Of a stretch of 64,000 nt of DNA, positions 1 to 12,547 are shown in pieces (within the stretch, counting starts at the first letter, position 1; each line of letters begins with the position of its first letter). The notes under the pieces were generated by a model. The model made no database searches. It saw nothing but the letters and a program-made list of their open reading frames with translations, and was not told where the DNA came from. The DNA is taken from NCBI GenBank assembly GCA_001972305.1, contig BDDD01002851.1:86774-150773 (forward strand), in the 5' to 3' direction. This stretch comes from Cephalotus follicularis (taxonomy: Eukaryota > Streptophyta > Magnoliopsida > Oxalidales > Cephalotaceae). Position numbers and translations under genes: made by a program.

Positions 1-369
1 TATTATACGGAAATATAATATCTAATCTAGTATATATTTCTTATTTACTTTATAATTATATTTTAATATTGTATACATTAATATGATATGTATAAACATA
101 AATACATATTTGCATTTATATATTATATTGTATAATTGTGTATAAGATATTGTTCATTATCACCAAATTCATCCATTTTAAAAGGTAATGAGCATTACTA
201 CTCTATTGGTAATGAATAGTAATCGATTATCATCAGCAAAAATTGCGTACCAAACGAGGGAATGAGAATGAGCAGTGTTTTCTTTCAATCCATTTCCTCT
301 GATTACCGTGTACCAAAAGTCACATTATACTTTAAAGTATAGTGTACTTTACCACTTTTATCCTTACAT
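1..369. other. AT-rich flank, no gene
   Basis: The sequence is AT-rich without a supported ORF. From about 180 to 345 it has the look of a degraded MITE, with several GGTAATGA-like words and the phrase 'taccaaacg', but I could not define both ends. It is the left flank of the hAT insertion and, with all insertions removed, joins the sequence after 16159. Confidence 0.4.
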
Positions 370-570
370 GGATACCCTAGAGATGCAAGCGGTCGGAGTC
401 AGTCCGAACCGTGACCCGGGCCATGCGGGATCACCAAAAGGCAGGCCGGTTCATGAACTGGTCCTCATTTCTCACGGTTTGGGCCGGTCCGGACCGTGAA
501 GATAATAGGTGTGAATCGAATCGACCCGTGAACCTTAACCATAGGCGATGCGGGCCGGTCCGGACTGGTT

Positions 571-1007
571 CGGTTCACCTGGACAGTCGGTTGTTTGGCC
601 AAAACAGTCGGCTGGTTGAGGAAGATAGGAATTCCAAAAAATTACTGGTTTATTTGGACAGTTGGATGACAACCCTTGGCAGTCGGCTGTTTCTCCTCAT
701 CAGTCAGCTGGTACCCTGTTCCAGTCTGCTGGTTGAGTGCCATTCCAGTTTCTGGGATTCTTTGTATTTTCAGTCAGCTCTTCAACCTCAGACAGTCGGC
801 TACTCAAACCAAACAGTCAGTTGTTCATCTTGGGCAATCGACTATTTTTACCTGTACCTGAATACTTGAGCTTTGCAACACTTTGGATATGAAATCAAGT
901 ATGTATATGATTTTGTAAGTTATAAAAATATGCATAATGTATTCCATGTTTGTTAATCATCGAAATTTCAATCTTTAAAACATTTAAAGGGGTGGCAAAA
1001 ACCAACA
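571..1007 (-). repeat. Element B 3' LTR with CAGTCGGCTG-type motifs
   Basis: This matches 12548-13038 over most of its length. It contains about ten dispersed copies of a 9-10-mer such as cagtcggctg, cagtcagctg or cagtctgctg. The inner boundary at 1007 is precise because the polypurine tract follows. The outer boundary is approximate. Confidence 0.6.
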
Positions 1008-1663
1008 ATCTCCCATCTTTTGATGATTGACAAAACATAACTAATTTTGCATAAATTTAACAAACTTATCACTTTTATTTACCAAAGTCCAATAATACTA
1101 ACCAAACTTAAATAATCTCAAGTCTAGCATTTTATCAAGATGTTTCGGCAACAAAAAAAAATTATATGTCACAAAGTTTTCATATAGCACAAGAATTCAT
1201 TTAGCACCAAACAACCAAAACAAATATATGCATACTCATAGACTCTCCATTTTTGTGACTCTCCCCCATTGCATAAAAGAGATAAAATTACAAACGTATA
1301 ATTCTCCCCATTTTTGTCAAACAATAAAAAGTTATCTTAGCTCCCCCTTAACTAAAGCATATGTTTAAATATTAAAGCTCTCCCTTAACAATTGCATACT
1401 CAATTTGTATATTAATGTAGAGATCAATGAGTTAGAGAAAAGAATTTCTAAGTAAAAAGAAAACATCAACACATATAAACAATGGCTATTTATGCAAGTT
1501 ATGAATATGATGAGAGAACATAGAACACATTATAAAACAACTTCATTTTATAATCACATTAACAAATTCATTGCATGATCAAACTTCAAGTTAATTACAT
1601 GCTCAACTACAAGATCATAAAAATAAACATGATTTGAATGTTTGCTCAAGAGGATCCGGGAGG
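1008..1663 (-). other. Element B 3' non-coding region and polypurine tract
   Basis: No ORF. It is rich in CTCCCC/CTCCCTT pyrimidine clusters (polypurine on the element's minus strand). The element's ORF ends here: reading across the Tekay insertion, the minus-strand frame gives eight last residues KQPPPGSS and a stop at 1646-1648. Confidence 0.5.
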
Positions 1664-1668
1664 AGGTT

Positions 1669-4570
1669 TGTAAGAGGCCAAAATATTATAAAATATTATT
1701 ATTGGGCTTTGTAATTATTTTCTCACATTTTGGGCGGAACCCGATAATTATGATTTTGGGCCTTAATGAAATTTAATTTAAGACATTGGACTTAAGGAAT
1801 TATTTTCCTCATTGGGCCAATTTAAAATATGGGAGAATGGGAGAAACATAAGTGAGGCCCAATTGGTGAAGTTAACCCAAGATGAGAGGCTGGCCCAAGC
1901 TTGGCCAAGCCTGCAATTGTTGAAGAGAGTCTAGGAATTTCTGGACTCTTCCTCTCGTAATTATATAAGGCAGATGGTGGCTTTAGGACATGCTTTAGCC
2001 ATTTTTATCTTGCACAGTGCTTCTAGAGAAATCGAGAGAGAGAGAGAGGGAGAGGTAGAAGACAAATGGGTGCTGTCCAAGTAAGCCCCATGTCCTCTGC
2101 ACTCCATCCCTATAAATACTCATTTCCCTGGGAGTAAGAAGAGCACAAGGAAGAAGAATTGGCAAGAAGCGTAGTAGTCCCTAGCCTGAAGGAAAGCCAG
2201 AATCTACGAGGAAAGGAGAAAGCGTCTCCGTTCTCAACCACCTTCCAGGTAGGTTACTCCATATCCGAGTGCCTATCAGCGTTGTGTGTTTTACTGAATG
2301 TGTTCCCTGCTTGCTTGTTGTGTGTGATGATGTCTTATTGTTTGCTTACTAGAATGTATATTAAATAAAGTATATATATATATACATATACACATAATTA
2401 CATAAGAAATACCCTGCTATGTGCATTTTGGCAAGGACTTGTGCCTTGCACATGGGCGTCTCCCCCTGTCTTGCGTTCTGGTTGTACCAAACGCTATGCC
2501 CGCACGAAGACGCCATGATCCACATTACCGTGGTGGAGTTGAACTCCCCAGGCCAGGCACCCAGCCATGGCAGCTCGCCGCGCCCTTCCTGGCAGGCGCC
2601 GAGCTCCCTTCATCAACGGCGAACTGAGATCATGCGTCCAAGGCATGAAACGTGTGATGCCAGAAGAGTCGTGATACCCTGTGCGTGTGCCTGGGAAGGA
2701 TGATAGCGATGCAGGGAAGAAATTCCAGGGCCGAGGCGAGCTGCCTGGGCCGAGCGCATAAGCGCAGGGGAGAGATGCCAGGGCTGAGCGCCAGGGGAGA
2801 AGTACTGTGACGGCCGGGTTGAGCGCATGGACGCCGAGCTGAGCGCATGGATGCCAGGCTGAGCGTGCGAACTGGCCGGGCTGAGCGTGCGAATTGCCAG
2901 GGATGAGCGCGCGACCTACCAGGGAGAGATGCCAGGGCCGAGCACGCGACCTGCCGGGGAGAGATGCCAGGGAGCCGGGGCTGAGCTCACGAGCAGCTAG
3001 GCCGAGCGTATGGGCTACCAGGAGTGAACGCTAGGCATGTCAGGGCTGAGCATATGCATTGCCATGGGTGACTACCGAGCTCCACGCCCGAGCCGTGAAC
3101 GCCAAGCCGCCATGGGGAAGTGCCGAGCTCCATGCCCGAGCACCACGCCATGGCCGAACTCCCTTCCAATTTATGCACGGCTTGCCATAGTACCAAGCTC
3201 CACTGCCCCAATGCCCAGCCTCGAGATGGCCACACGTTGAGGAGCCACATACTGAGCAGGAGATGCCAAGGAGCCATGGCACCAAACAGTGATGTCCAAG
3301 GAGCAGGGCAGTGTACTCATCCAAGGAACGCACAGTGTGAGATGAAGTCCCCTGCTTCGTGCACTCCATAAACTAGCAACAGTGCCGAGTACATGTGCTA
3401 AAATGATGCCAGGCATGTGTTTAAGGTGTACAGAATGCCAAGAATAGCTTGCATGTGCCAAACATGCCTTCCCTGGTAGTACGTCAAATTTTGCCTTGCA
3501 TGCACTGCAGTAATGGATTGTCAACCCTGCATGCACACTCAAGGGGAATAAATGGAAGGCTAGCATGTAGGCGTCCCCGGGCATATGTTTATATAGTGAA
3601 AAGTGGCCTGCATACGCCATGCACTGTGAGGTGAACCTTGTGCATGGGAAGTGCCATGCACAATGGTGAGCCCTGACCTGGCTTAAGAAATGGCTTAAGG
3701 AAACCAAATGAAGAAAAGAGAAATAAGCCAGGGAAGGGAATGGAATTAGGAAATGGAATGTAAAAGGAAAAGACTTAGATAGATGGTCCCTGGCTGGTGA
3801 GCCCAACATGGGAGAATTCCGCCGAGATGGTGAGCCCAAGGGGGTGAACTCCGCGAGGCTGGTGATCTCGGACGAATCCGCCAATGGTGAACCTAAGGGT
3901 GAACTCCGCCAAGGCTGGTGATCCAAGGGGTGAACCGCGAGCAGGTGAGCAAAGGGTGAACCGCTCAGCAGGTGAACCGGAGGAGAATTCCACGGGCTGG
4001 TGATCCTAAAGGTGAACCATGTGCACTGACCAGACCATAGGATGACCGGACTAGACTCCTCTGTGATATGATTGTTATGTATGGTTGAGTAGAGCAGTCC
4101 GAGGACAAAAGATGGTAAAGATTATGTTATGGATTATGATCTGCATTCATGTAGGCATGCATATTTATTATTTTTCTCCTCTGCTTGTATTGTTTGTCCC
4201 TCTGGTATGTGCCCGTTTATGTGGTAACCTACACAACCCTCAGGGTTGTTGACCCATTCTTTTGAATGGGCCAGGTACAGGTACAGGTACAGGTAGTGGA
4301 GGCACGTCGCAGCAGCGCTAAAGGCAAAGGATTATTGTAAGTCCCTCCTCTACAGTACGCTTCCATGGATAAGTTACAGGAATAAATTATGTATTTATTT
4401 TATTCTGATTTATAACAGTGTAACTCGAACTGGGTCTGTAATGCACACATTAAAGGTTTATGGTTATGATTTATTTTTAAGTTTTAAATTTTATGCTCAA
4501 TTATGACAATGATTGTACGGATTACCACGTGTCGAATCGTGGGGCCCATCCCACGGTTCAGGGCATGACA
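1669..4570 (+). repeat. Tekay-like copy 1, 5' LTR (2.9 kb)
   Basis: The LTR starts TGTAAGAG and ends CATGACA just before the primer-binding site. From about 2700 to 3000 it has a degenerate GC-rich repeat of gagatgccagggccgagcg type. From 3780 to 4020 it has an array of GGTGAACC/GGTGAGCCC words with period about 25-30 bp. Long antisense ORFs in these arrays look like by-products of composition. Confidence 0.9.
1961..1970 (+). promoter_or_regulatory. Probable LTR TATA box (Tekay-like copy 1)
   Basis: TTATATAAGG lies about 290 bp into the 5' LTR after a CT-rich stretch, a plausible core promoter. A second TATA-like word (CTATAAATACTC) occurs at about 2110. The 3' LTR of this element lacks the whole segment. 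Confidence 0.45.
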
Positions 4571-4575
4571 GTTTT

Positions 4576-4588
4576 TGGTATCAGAGTC
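4576..4588 (+). other. Primer-binding site, tRNA-iMet type
   Basis: TGGTATCAGAGTC begins five bases after the 5' LTR. It is complementary to the 3' end of plant initiator methionine tRNA, with one difference from the usual TGGTATCAGAGCC. Confidence 0.85.
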
Positions 4589-4680
4589 GTACTATTCTGG
4601 ATATGCCGGGATAGGACCCTTGGCAAGGTGGAATTAAGATATATGTGTGGATATTGACCTGTTCTTTTGTGTGAACCAGA

Positions 4681-6417
4681 ATGGAAGGACGAAGAAGTAT
4701 AAGCGTACGAGGAGAGAGATCTGCGCCGTCAACTAGGCGTACCCGTTCAATTACAGGTGCCGAAGAACAAGGAGAAGTTAATGCACCTCAAGAAGTGCAA
4801 CTTGCTGCTCCTGCCAGAGAGGAACGAAGAGGATTCATGAGGAGAATGCGTGCTATGATAAGCCAAATGCATAAGTTTATGCAACGGCAGCCGAACGAAG
4901 ATGAACCACCTATTGCTGTGCCAGCTACACGTGTGACTGAAGTACATGAACAGACCTCTGTTGTCAGACCAGCCAGACGGGCTGAGGGAGCAAGGAGATC
5001 AGTCGACCAACCTTCACGGCAAGAGAACCCTTTAATCGGATTTCTAAAGTTAAATCCTCCAGCCTTCACAGGAGATCCTAACGGTATTTCGGCAGAGAGG
5101 TGGATAATGCAATTGGACAAGATCTTCCGAGTTATGGGTTGTTCCGACTCTCAGAAGGTTGTGTTCGTAACGTATATGCTACAAGGTGAAGCTGAACACT
5201 GGTGGAAAATGATTGAATCCCAGTGGGAGATATCTGGAACAACATACTCTTGGGATACCTTTAAATCAGAGTTTAATGACCGATTCTATCCTGAGGTAGA
5301 AATTGACAAGCGAGAAACTGAATTCCTGGGGCCGACACAGGGAGATATGTCTGTGGCCCAGTATGAGGCTAAATTCATCGAATTATCAAGGATAGCTCCG
5401 TACCTAGTGAATACCGAGTCGCGAAAGGCTAAGAAGTTCCTTGCAGGACTTCGACCTGACATTCAAGAAAAGTTAGTGCCCCTACATCTACGATCCTTCT
5501 TTGAGTTATCTAATCGGGCACGTGAAGTGGAAGCCTTGGCTCAGCGGTTCCAGAGTTTAGAGATCCAGACAGGCCAACGGAGACCTGCCCCTCCGGGTGA
5601 TCAGTCAGGAAGGAGTTCTGGTAGTAGCAATAAATCCCGAAGGTCGAGATATCACAGCAGTCCAAGGCAGGGAGAATCTCCTCGCAGTATTGGTAGTCCC
5701 GCAGGACCTTCGAGGTTGGGAAGACAATCTCGTGGTTCTCAACAGAGAAGACCCGGTCGTAATGCACGACGGAGGCGACAGCGAAGGACAGCTTCGCAAG
5801 GAGGTTCCTCTAGACCTACAGATGATGAACAGATGTCTGTCGAACCCTGTATGCATTGTGGTCGTACCAACCATGCTTCTGAGGATTGCTGGTGGAGATA
5901 TGGTAGGTGTTGGACTTGTGGAGCTTCAGATCATATATCTACTCAGTGTCCACAGAATCAGTTCAACCCAGGAAGTCAAACAGGACAAGGTTCGAATCGA
6001 CCTCAGGGAAGTTTCCAGCAAGGCTGCCCTAGCACTAGTTCACGTGGAGACTGCGGTAAACAGCCGATGGGATCTGCACCTACGGTACAAGGAAGAGTTT
6101 ATGCTATGGATCGGCGTGCTGCAGCTGGATCGCCCTCAGTGATTGGAGGTATGGTTTATGTATCTCATCTTTTGGCACGAACTTTGATTGATCCGGGCTC
6201 GTCCCACTCGTATGTTGCTTCTCATTTTATAAGTCGTATGAATATGAAGTCCGAACCTTTACCTTTTATGATAGAGGTCAGTACACCGGTAGGAGAGTCG
6301 GTTACCTCCCGATGGGTGTGTAGATCTTATGCCATCGAGATTTCTGGACATGTTCTTCCGGCAGACCTTATAGTACTGCCGATGGGTGAACTTGATATGA
6401 TTCTCGGTATGGATTAG
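4681..6417 (+). pseudogene. Tekay-like copy 1 gag and protease
   Basis: The frame starts at ATG 4681 after the primer site. It has a basic, disordered N terminus, the retrotransposon gag core (FLKLNPPAFTGDPNG, then GEAEHWWKMI) and a Ser/Arg-rich linker. Two CCHC knuckles follow: CMHCGRTNHASEDC and CWTCGASDHISTQC. The aspartic protease active site reads [10 protein letters not shown] (D-x-G). The frame ends at a TAG exactly where copy 2 has TGG (in GMDWLS), so gag-pol was originally continuous. Gag forms the particle and binds RNA; protease cuts the polyprotein. Confidence 0.9.
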
Positions 6418-9400
6418 CTATCAGTATATAATGCATATGTGGATTGTATTAGGAAGGTTGTAACCTTCCATCTGCCAGGACAGTCTCCGTTCCAGTTTAT
6501 TGGGACATTAAAGCATCAGCCAGTTTCCATGATATCTGCTATTCAGGCTGACAGACTCTTGAGACAGGGATGTGTTGCTTACTTGGCACATGTAATGGAT
6601 GACAGCAAATGGATACCAAAGTTGGAGGATGTTCCTGTTGTTTGTGAATACCCGGATGTGTTCCCGAAAGAGCTGACATCCTTAGCTCCTGAGAGAGATG
6701 TGGAGTTTGCTATAGATCTTTTGCCAGGAACAGCTCCAATATCCACAGCCCCTTACCGGATGGCCCCTCCTGAATTAAAGGAATTGAAAGTACAACTACA
6801 GGAGTTGCTGGATAAAGGTTTTATCAGACCTAGTGTATCCCCTTGGGGAGCACCGGTCTTGTTTGTCAAGAAGAAGGATGGATCCCTGAGAATGTGTATC
6901 GATTACCGACAGTTGAATAAAGTGACAGTTAAGAACAAATATCCACTGCCGCACATCGATGATCTGTTCGATCAACTTAAGGGATCTTCAGTGTTTTCTA
7001 AGTTAGATCTGAGATCAGGATATCACCAGCTCCGAGTTAGAGCGGAAGATATTCCCAAGACTGCTTTCAGATCACGATATGGACACTACGAATTTGTGGT
7101 AATGCCTTTCGGGGTGACTAACGCCCCTGTAGCATTTATGAGCTTAATGAATAAGATATTCAATCCATATCTTGACCGGTTTATAGTGGTGTTCATCGAT
7201 GACATCTTGATATACTCGAAGTCTATGGAAGAACATGATGAACACCTACACTTGGCATTACAGACTCTCAAAGAGCATCAGTTGTATGCCAAGTTTAGTA
7301 AATGTGAATTTTGGTTATCAGAGGTGATATTCCTTGGTCATGTTATATCTAGCGCAGGATTGTCAGTAGATCCTACAAAGATCGAAGCATAAAGAGCTGG
7401 AGACGACCAACGAGTGTGACGGAAGTCCGAAGCTTTCTTGGCTTGGCAGGATACTACCGTCGGTTTGTAGAAGACTTTTCAAAAATAGCAACACCTCTGA
7501 CTAGATTGACGCAGAAAAATGTGGCTTTTGTTTGGGATGATTCTTGTGAACGGAGTTTCCAAGAATTAAAGCATCGCCTGACTACTGCGCCAGTCCTAGC
7601 CTTACCAGAAGGCAACGAAGGCTTCGTTGTATACAGTGACGCATCAGACAGTGGCCTGGGTTGTGTTCTTATGCAGAATGGAAGAGTGATCGCATACGCC
7701 TCACGGAAGCTAAAGCCCCATGAAGAGAACTATCCACCCATGATCTTGAGTTAGCTGCGATAGTATTCGCTCTGCGCAAATGGAGGCATTATCTATATGG
7801 TACAAAGTTTGAGGTGTATACCGATCACAAAAGCCTAAAGTACCTGTTTTCACAGAAGGATCTGAATATGAGACAACGCAGATGGATGGAGTTGCTTAAT
7901 GACTATAACTGCGAAATACAATACCATCCAGGCAAAGCTAATGTGGTTGTAGACGCCCTTAGCCGTCGATTAGCTTGCCTAACCATTGCTCATATTCAGA
8001 CACGCCCATGGCTAATGGACCGAATCCGTGAAGCTCAGAGCCACGATGGTGATCTTCTCAAGCTAGCTTTGAGCGAAGACGGAGGGTTAAAGACTGATTT
8101 CTCTGTACAAGGTGACGGATTAATCCGATATCAGGGCAGAATATGTGTTCCTAATGATAAAGAAGTGAAAGATGAACTGTTGTCACAAGCGCATCGCTCT
8201 AATTTCTCTGTACATCCAGGAAGTACCAAGATGTACCAGGATCTTAAGTTGGACTATTGGTGGAACAACATGAAGAAAGAGATAGCTGAATATGTTGCTT
8301 CCTGTTTGACATGCCAACAGGTTAAAGCAGAACACCAAAGGCCAGCAGGATTGTTACAACCGTTGCCTGTGGCACAGTGGAAATGGGAACACATAACGAT
8401 GGATTTCGTGACAGGACTGCCCAGAACAAGGAACGGTCGTGATGCTATATGGGTAATCGTCGATCGCTTTACCAAGTCTGCACACTTTCTCGCGATCAAG
8501 ACGAACTTTTCTCTGACAAGGCTAGCCAATTTGTATATTACTGAAATTGTAAGGCTCCATGGAGTACCAATCAGCGTGGTGTCTGATAGAGACCCCCGTT
8601 TTATATCGCGGTTTTGGAGGAAACTGCAAGAAGCTTTTGGTACTCAACTGAACCTTAGCACAACCTTTCATCCCCAAACTGATGGACAGTCTAAGCGGAC
8701 CATACAGACTCTAGAAGACATGCTACGAGCATGTGTTTTGGATTGGGGAGGTAGCTGGGAAGACCATCTACCGTTAGTAGAGTTCTCGTATAACAACAGT
8801 TTTCACGCCAGCATTGGTATGGCACCATTCGAGGCTCTCTATGGAAGGAAATGTATAACCCCGATCTGTTGGTTTGAAGTGGGAGAACAGAGTCTTGTGG
8901 CACCCAAGCTTGTACAAGACACAGTTGAGAAGGCAAAAGTTATCCGGGAAAGACTCCGTACAGCACAAAGCTGACAGAAAAGCTACACAGACCATCGCAG
9001 GCGTGAATTGGAGTTCGCTGTGGGAGATCATGTATTCCTTAAAGTCTCTCCGACTAAAGGAATTATGAGGTTCGACAAGAAAGGGAAACTGACCCCTCGG
9101 TTTATAGGACCTTTTGAGATCCTTAAGAGAGTGGGTCATGTTGCTTATCGACTTGCCTTACCACCCAGCCTGGCGGATGTGCATAATGTGTTTCATGTTT
9201 CGATGTTGCGGAAGTACCATCCCGACCCTTCTCACGTTTTACAATAGGAGCCTTTGGAGTTGAGAACGGATTTGAGTTTCGAAGAGATACCTATCCGGAT
9301 TCTCGACCGACGAATTAAACAACTGAGGAGCAAGACCATTCCGTTAGTAAAGGTATTATGGCAATATCACGGGGTGGAAGAAGCTACGTGGGAAAGAGAA

Positions 9401-9442
9401 GATGATATGCAAGCTAAATACCCCCAGTTGTTTTCGTCCTAG
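6418..9442 (+). pseudogene. Tekay-like copy 1 pol: RT, RNase H, integrase, chromodomain-like tail
   Basis: Reverse transcriptase spans about 6650-7390 with [20 protein letters not shown] and the catalytic FIDDILIYS. RNase H follows ([13 protein letters not shown], then [12 protein letters not shown]). Integrase has a zinc-binding part ending SCLTCQQVK and a core with MDFVTGLP and SDRDPRF. The tail ([17 protein letters not shown]) resembles a chromodomain. Compared with copy 2, single-base deletions shift the frame near 7389 and near 7730-7745. A CGA-to-TGA stop lies at about 8972 and a TGG-to-TAG stop at 9245-9247. Four breaks plus the gag stop make it non-functional. Confidence 0.9.
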
Positions 9443-9466
9443 GAAATCTCGGGACGAGATTTCTCT

Positions 9467-9479
9467 AAGGGGGGGAGGA
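9467..9479 (+). other. Polypurine tract, Tekay-like copy 1
   Basis: AAGGGGGGGAGGA lies immediately before the 3' LTR (TGTAAGAG), the expected primer for plus-strand synthesis. Confidence 0.85.
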
Positions 9480-11292
9480 TGTAAGAGCCCAAAATATTAT
9501 AAAATATTATTATTGGGCTTTGTAATTATTTTCTCACATTTTGGGCTGAACCCGATAATTATGATTTTGGGCCTTAATGAAATTTAATTTAAGACATTGG
9601 ACTTAAGGAATTATTTTCCTCATTGGGCCAATTTAAAATATGGGAGTGAGATGCCAGGGCCGAGCGCGCGACCTGCCGGGGAGAGATGCCAGGGCGCTGG
9701 GGCTGAGCTCACGAGCAGCCAGGCCGAGCGTATGGGCTATCAGGGGCGAACGCTAGGCATGTCAGAGCTGAGCATATGCACTGCCATGGGTGACTACCGA
9801 GCTCCATGCCCGAGCCATGAATGCCAACCCGCCATGGGGAAGTGCCAAGCTCCATGCCCGAGCACCACGCCATGGCCGAGCTCCCTTCCAATGTATGCAC
9901 AGCTCGCCATAGTACCAAGCTCCACTGCCCCAATGCCCAGCCTCGAGATGGCCACACGTTGAGGAGCCACGTACTGAGCAGGAGATGCCAAGGAGCCATG
10001 GCACCAAACAGTGATGTCCAAGGAGCAGGGCAGTGTACTCATCCAAGGAACGCACAGTGTGAGATGAAGTCCCCTGCTTTGTGCGCTCCATAAACTAGCA
10101 ATAGTGCCGAGTACATGTGCTAAAATGATGTCAGGCATGTGTTTAAGGTGTACAGAATGCCAAGCATAGCTTGCATGCGCCAAACATGCCTTCCCTGGTA
10201 GTACGTCAAATTTTGCCTTGCATGCACTGGAGTAATGGATTGTCAACCTTGCATGCACACTCAAGGGGAATAAATGGAAGGCTAGCATGTAGGCGTCCCC
10301 GGGCATATGTTTATATAGTGAAAAGTGGCCTGCATACGCCATGCACTGTGAGGTGAACCTTGTGCATGGGAAGTGCCATGCACAATGGTGAGCCCTGACC
10401 TGGCTTAAGAAATGGCTGAAGGAAGCCAAAGGAAGAAAAGAGAAATAAGCGAGGGAAGGGAATGGAATTAGGAAATGGAATGTAAAAGGAAAAGACTTAG
10501 ATAGATGGTCCCTGGCTGGTGAGCCCAACATGGGAGAATTCCGCCGAGCTGGTGAGCCCAAGGGGGTGAACTCCGAGAGGCTGGTGATCTCGGGCGAATC
10601 CGCCAATGGGGAACCTAAGGGTGAACTCCGCCATGGCTGGTGATCCAAGGGGTGAACCGCGAGCAGGTGAGCAAAGGGTGAACCGCTCAGCAGGTGAACC
10701 GGAGGAGAATTCCACGGGCTGGTGATCCTAAAGGTGAACCGTGTGCACTGACCAGACCATAGGATGACCGGACTAGACTCCTCTGTGATATGATTGTTAT
10801 GTATGGTTGAGTAGAGCAGTCCGAGGACAAAGGATGGTAAAGATTATGTTATGAATTATGATCTGCATTCATGTAGGCATGCATATTTATTATTTTTCTC
10901 CTCTGCTTGTATTGTTTGTCCCTCTGGTTTGTGCCCGTTTATGTGGTAACCTACACAACCCTCAGGGTTGCTGACCCATTCTTTTGAATGGGCCAGGTAC
11001 AGGTACATGTCCAAGTAGTGGAGGCACGTCCCAGCAGTGCTAAAGACAAAGGATTATTGTAAGTCCCTCCTCGACAGTACGCTTCCATGGATAAGTTACA
11101 GGAATAAATTATGTATTTATTTTATTCTGATTTATAACAGTGTAACTCGAACTGAGTCTGTAATCCACACATTAAAGGTTTATGGTTATGATTTATTTTT
11201 AAGTTTTAAATTTTATGCTCAATTATGACAATGATTGTACGGATTGCCACGTGTCGAATCGTGGGGCCCATCCCATGGTTCGGGGCGTGACA
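9480..11292 (+). repeat. Tekay-like copy 1, 3' LTR with 1.1-kb internal deletion
   Basis: It aligns to the 5' LTR at both ends but lacks about 1.09 kb, matching roughly 1838-2925 of the 5' LTR; the join is at about 9646. The missing part includes the probable TATA box. Outside the gap the two LTRs differ by scattered substitutions. Confidence 0.9.
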
Positions 11293-11297
11293 AGGTT

Positions 11298-12432
11298 GCT
11301 TTGGATAGGCGTTTTGAAGCATTTGGATTACTTGGGCCATTTGAGCATCTTGTGTATCGAGATGAGTCATGAGAGTGGCTTGATTATCGTAGATTTGATC
11401 CACTATTCCTCGAATATAGTCAATATTCGCTTGCGCCAAGTCCATCCTTGCTTGGAGTGAATCTAAGGTAGGTCTACTACCTCTGCTACTACTCCCTTCA
11501 GCAACATTCGGCCTCATTTCAAACTGATTTCCGTCATCTTCTTCTTCTTCTTCCGCATCATCACCACCAATTCCAACACCCAGTTCCCTCACGGGGGCTC
11601 TTTTTCCTCCTACTTGTTGCTTTACCTATAATCTGTCCTCAAATTTAATATTACAACTTTTAAGTCCGGCTTTGTTTATGAGTTGCTTGGTTTTGGGTTT
11701 ATCATTGTGCTCATCCATTATATCAAGATTTAGAGAAGCTAGAATCCTACTAATGAGCATAGGATAGGGAATATGGTTTGGTCTAGAGAGCATGTGGTTA
11801 ATGATGAGTACGGAAGGTTAACTAGAGTGCCATTTTTTATTCATGCCACTAGTTTGAGATCTCGCTCGGATGGTAAAGTGTGCGAACCTTCTCTTGGCAA
11901 CAAAGTGTTTGTGACAATCAATAAGAGAATGCGAGTGGCAATAGGAAAATGACTACTAGTAACAGTCATAAGAGGATTGAAATCGGACCGTTCTAGACAA
12001 ATTTCCAAGGCATCCGATTTTCCTATATTATTAAAATGAGCGATGCCGGAGCAAGGAATTCTTAAAGTTTTGGCAATGATTTCAGGGGGTAATTTCGACA
12101 GGATCGCCAAGAACAAATGATTTAGCAACACAAGTGGTTGTTTTCTCTAGGTTTGTATAGAATAACTTAACTAACCTAGGGTATATAATGTGAGATGAGC
12201 ACAAGTAATCAAACAAATCGATATGTTCAAGCCATGATTTAATAGAAGCAATATTACTAATGAAAATGTCCTTATCTAGCCATTTTTTATCATGAAGCTT
12301 GACTGAGTTGAGCACTGAGTGATACCTTAGTTCATTCTCTTTGGAGAGAAAAAGATCGTCGTCAAAATCATTGATAAGGTTTGATCTTCTCACATTCTTG
12401 TGCCCGACGTTTTTTCTCTTCTTGGACGCCAT
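11298..12432 (-). pseudogene. Element B ORF, plant transposon protein-like, frameshifted
   Basis: The likely start is the ATG at 12432-12430 (MASKKRKNVG, a basic N terminus). The next block includes VKLFYTNLE, matching in layout and wording VKEFYSNLR of the ORF at 18585-19898. That arrangement is what I recall for the 'putative plant transposon protein' family found in plant LTR elements. A one-base shift near 12085 in a C run breaks the frame, and another break lies between about 11840 and 11600. The C-terminal part has an acidic run (GGDDAEEEEEDDGN) and then a heptad-like stretch (LDSLQARMDLAQANIDYI) likely to be coiled coil. Eight codons before its end the frame is cut by the Tekay-like element. 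Its function is unknown; a capsid-like role is inference. Confidence 0.6.
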
Positions 12433-12547
12433 AAAAATCAGTGGGAACGATTTTGGGAGAGGTGAGAATCGAGTTTTGACAGTGTTTAGAGGAGTGTGTT
12501 TGAAAGAAAGAGGGAAAAATCGAGTTATAAAACATGATTCTCGCGCC

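Larger units (their letters stand above)
1669..11292 (+). mobile_element. Tekay-like Ty3/gypsy chromovirus, copy 1
   Basis: LTRs beginning TGTAAGAG and ending ATGACA/GTGACA enclose gag-pol. The 5-bp target duplication AGGTT is present at 1664-1668 and 11293-11297. A primer-binding site for initiator Met tRNA follows the 5' LTR and a polypurine tract precedes the 3' LTR. Pol order is protease, reverse transcriptase, RNase H, integrase, which defines Ty3/gypsy. A chromodomain-like tail and the overall sequence point to the Tekay lineage. The gene is broken by stops and frameshifts, so the copy is defective. It is inserted in the ORF of LTR element B. Confidence 0.92.

Noticed and set aside
3171..3926. 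251-codon minus-strand ORF in the Tekay copy 1 5' LTR, with a similar 284-codon ORF at 9794-10648
   Set aside because: It lies antisense in LTR minisatellites, has Ser/Pro/Gly/Leu bias from repeat composition, and resembles no known protein. Its conservation follows from the LTRs being duplicates.
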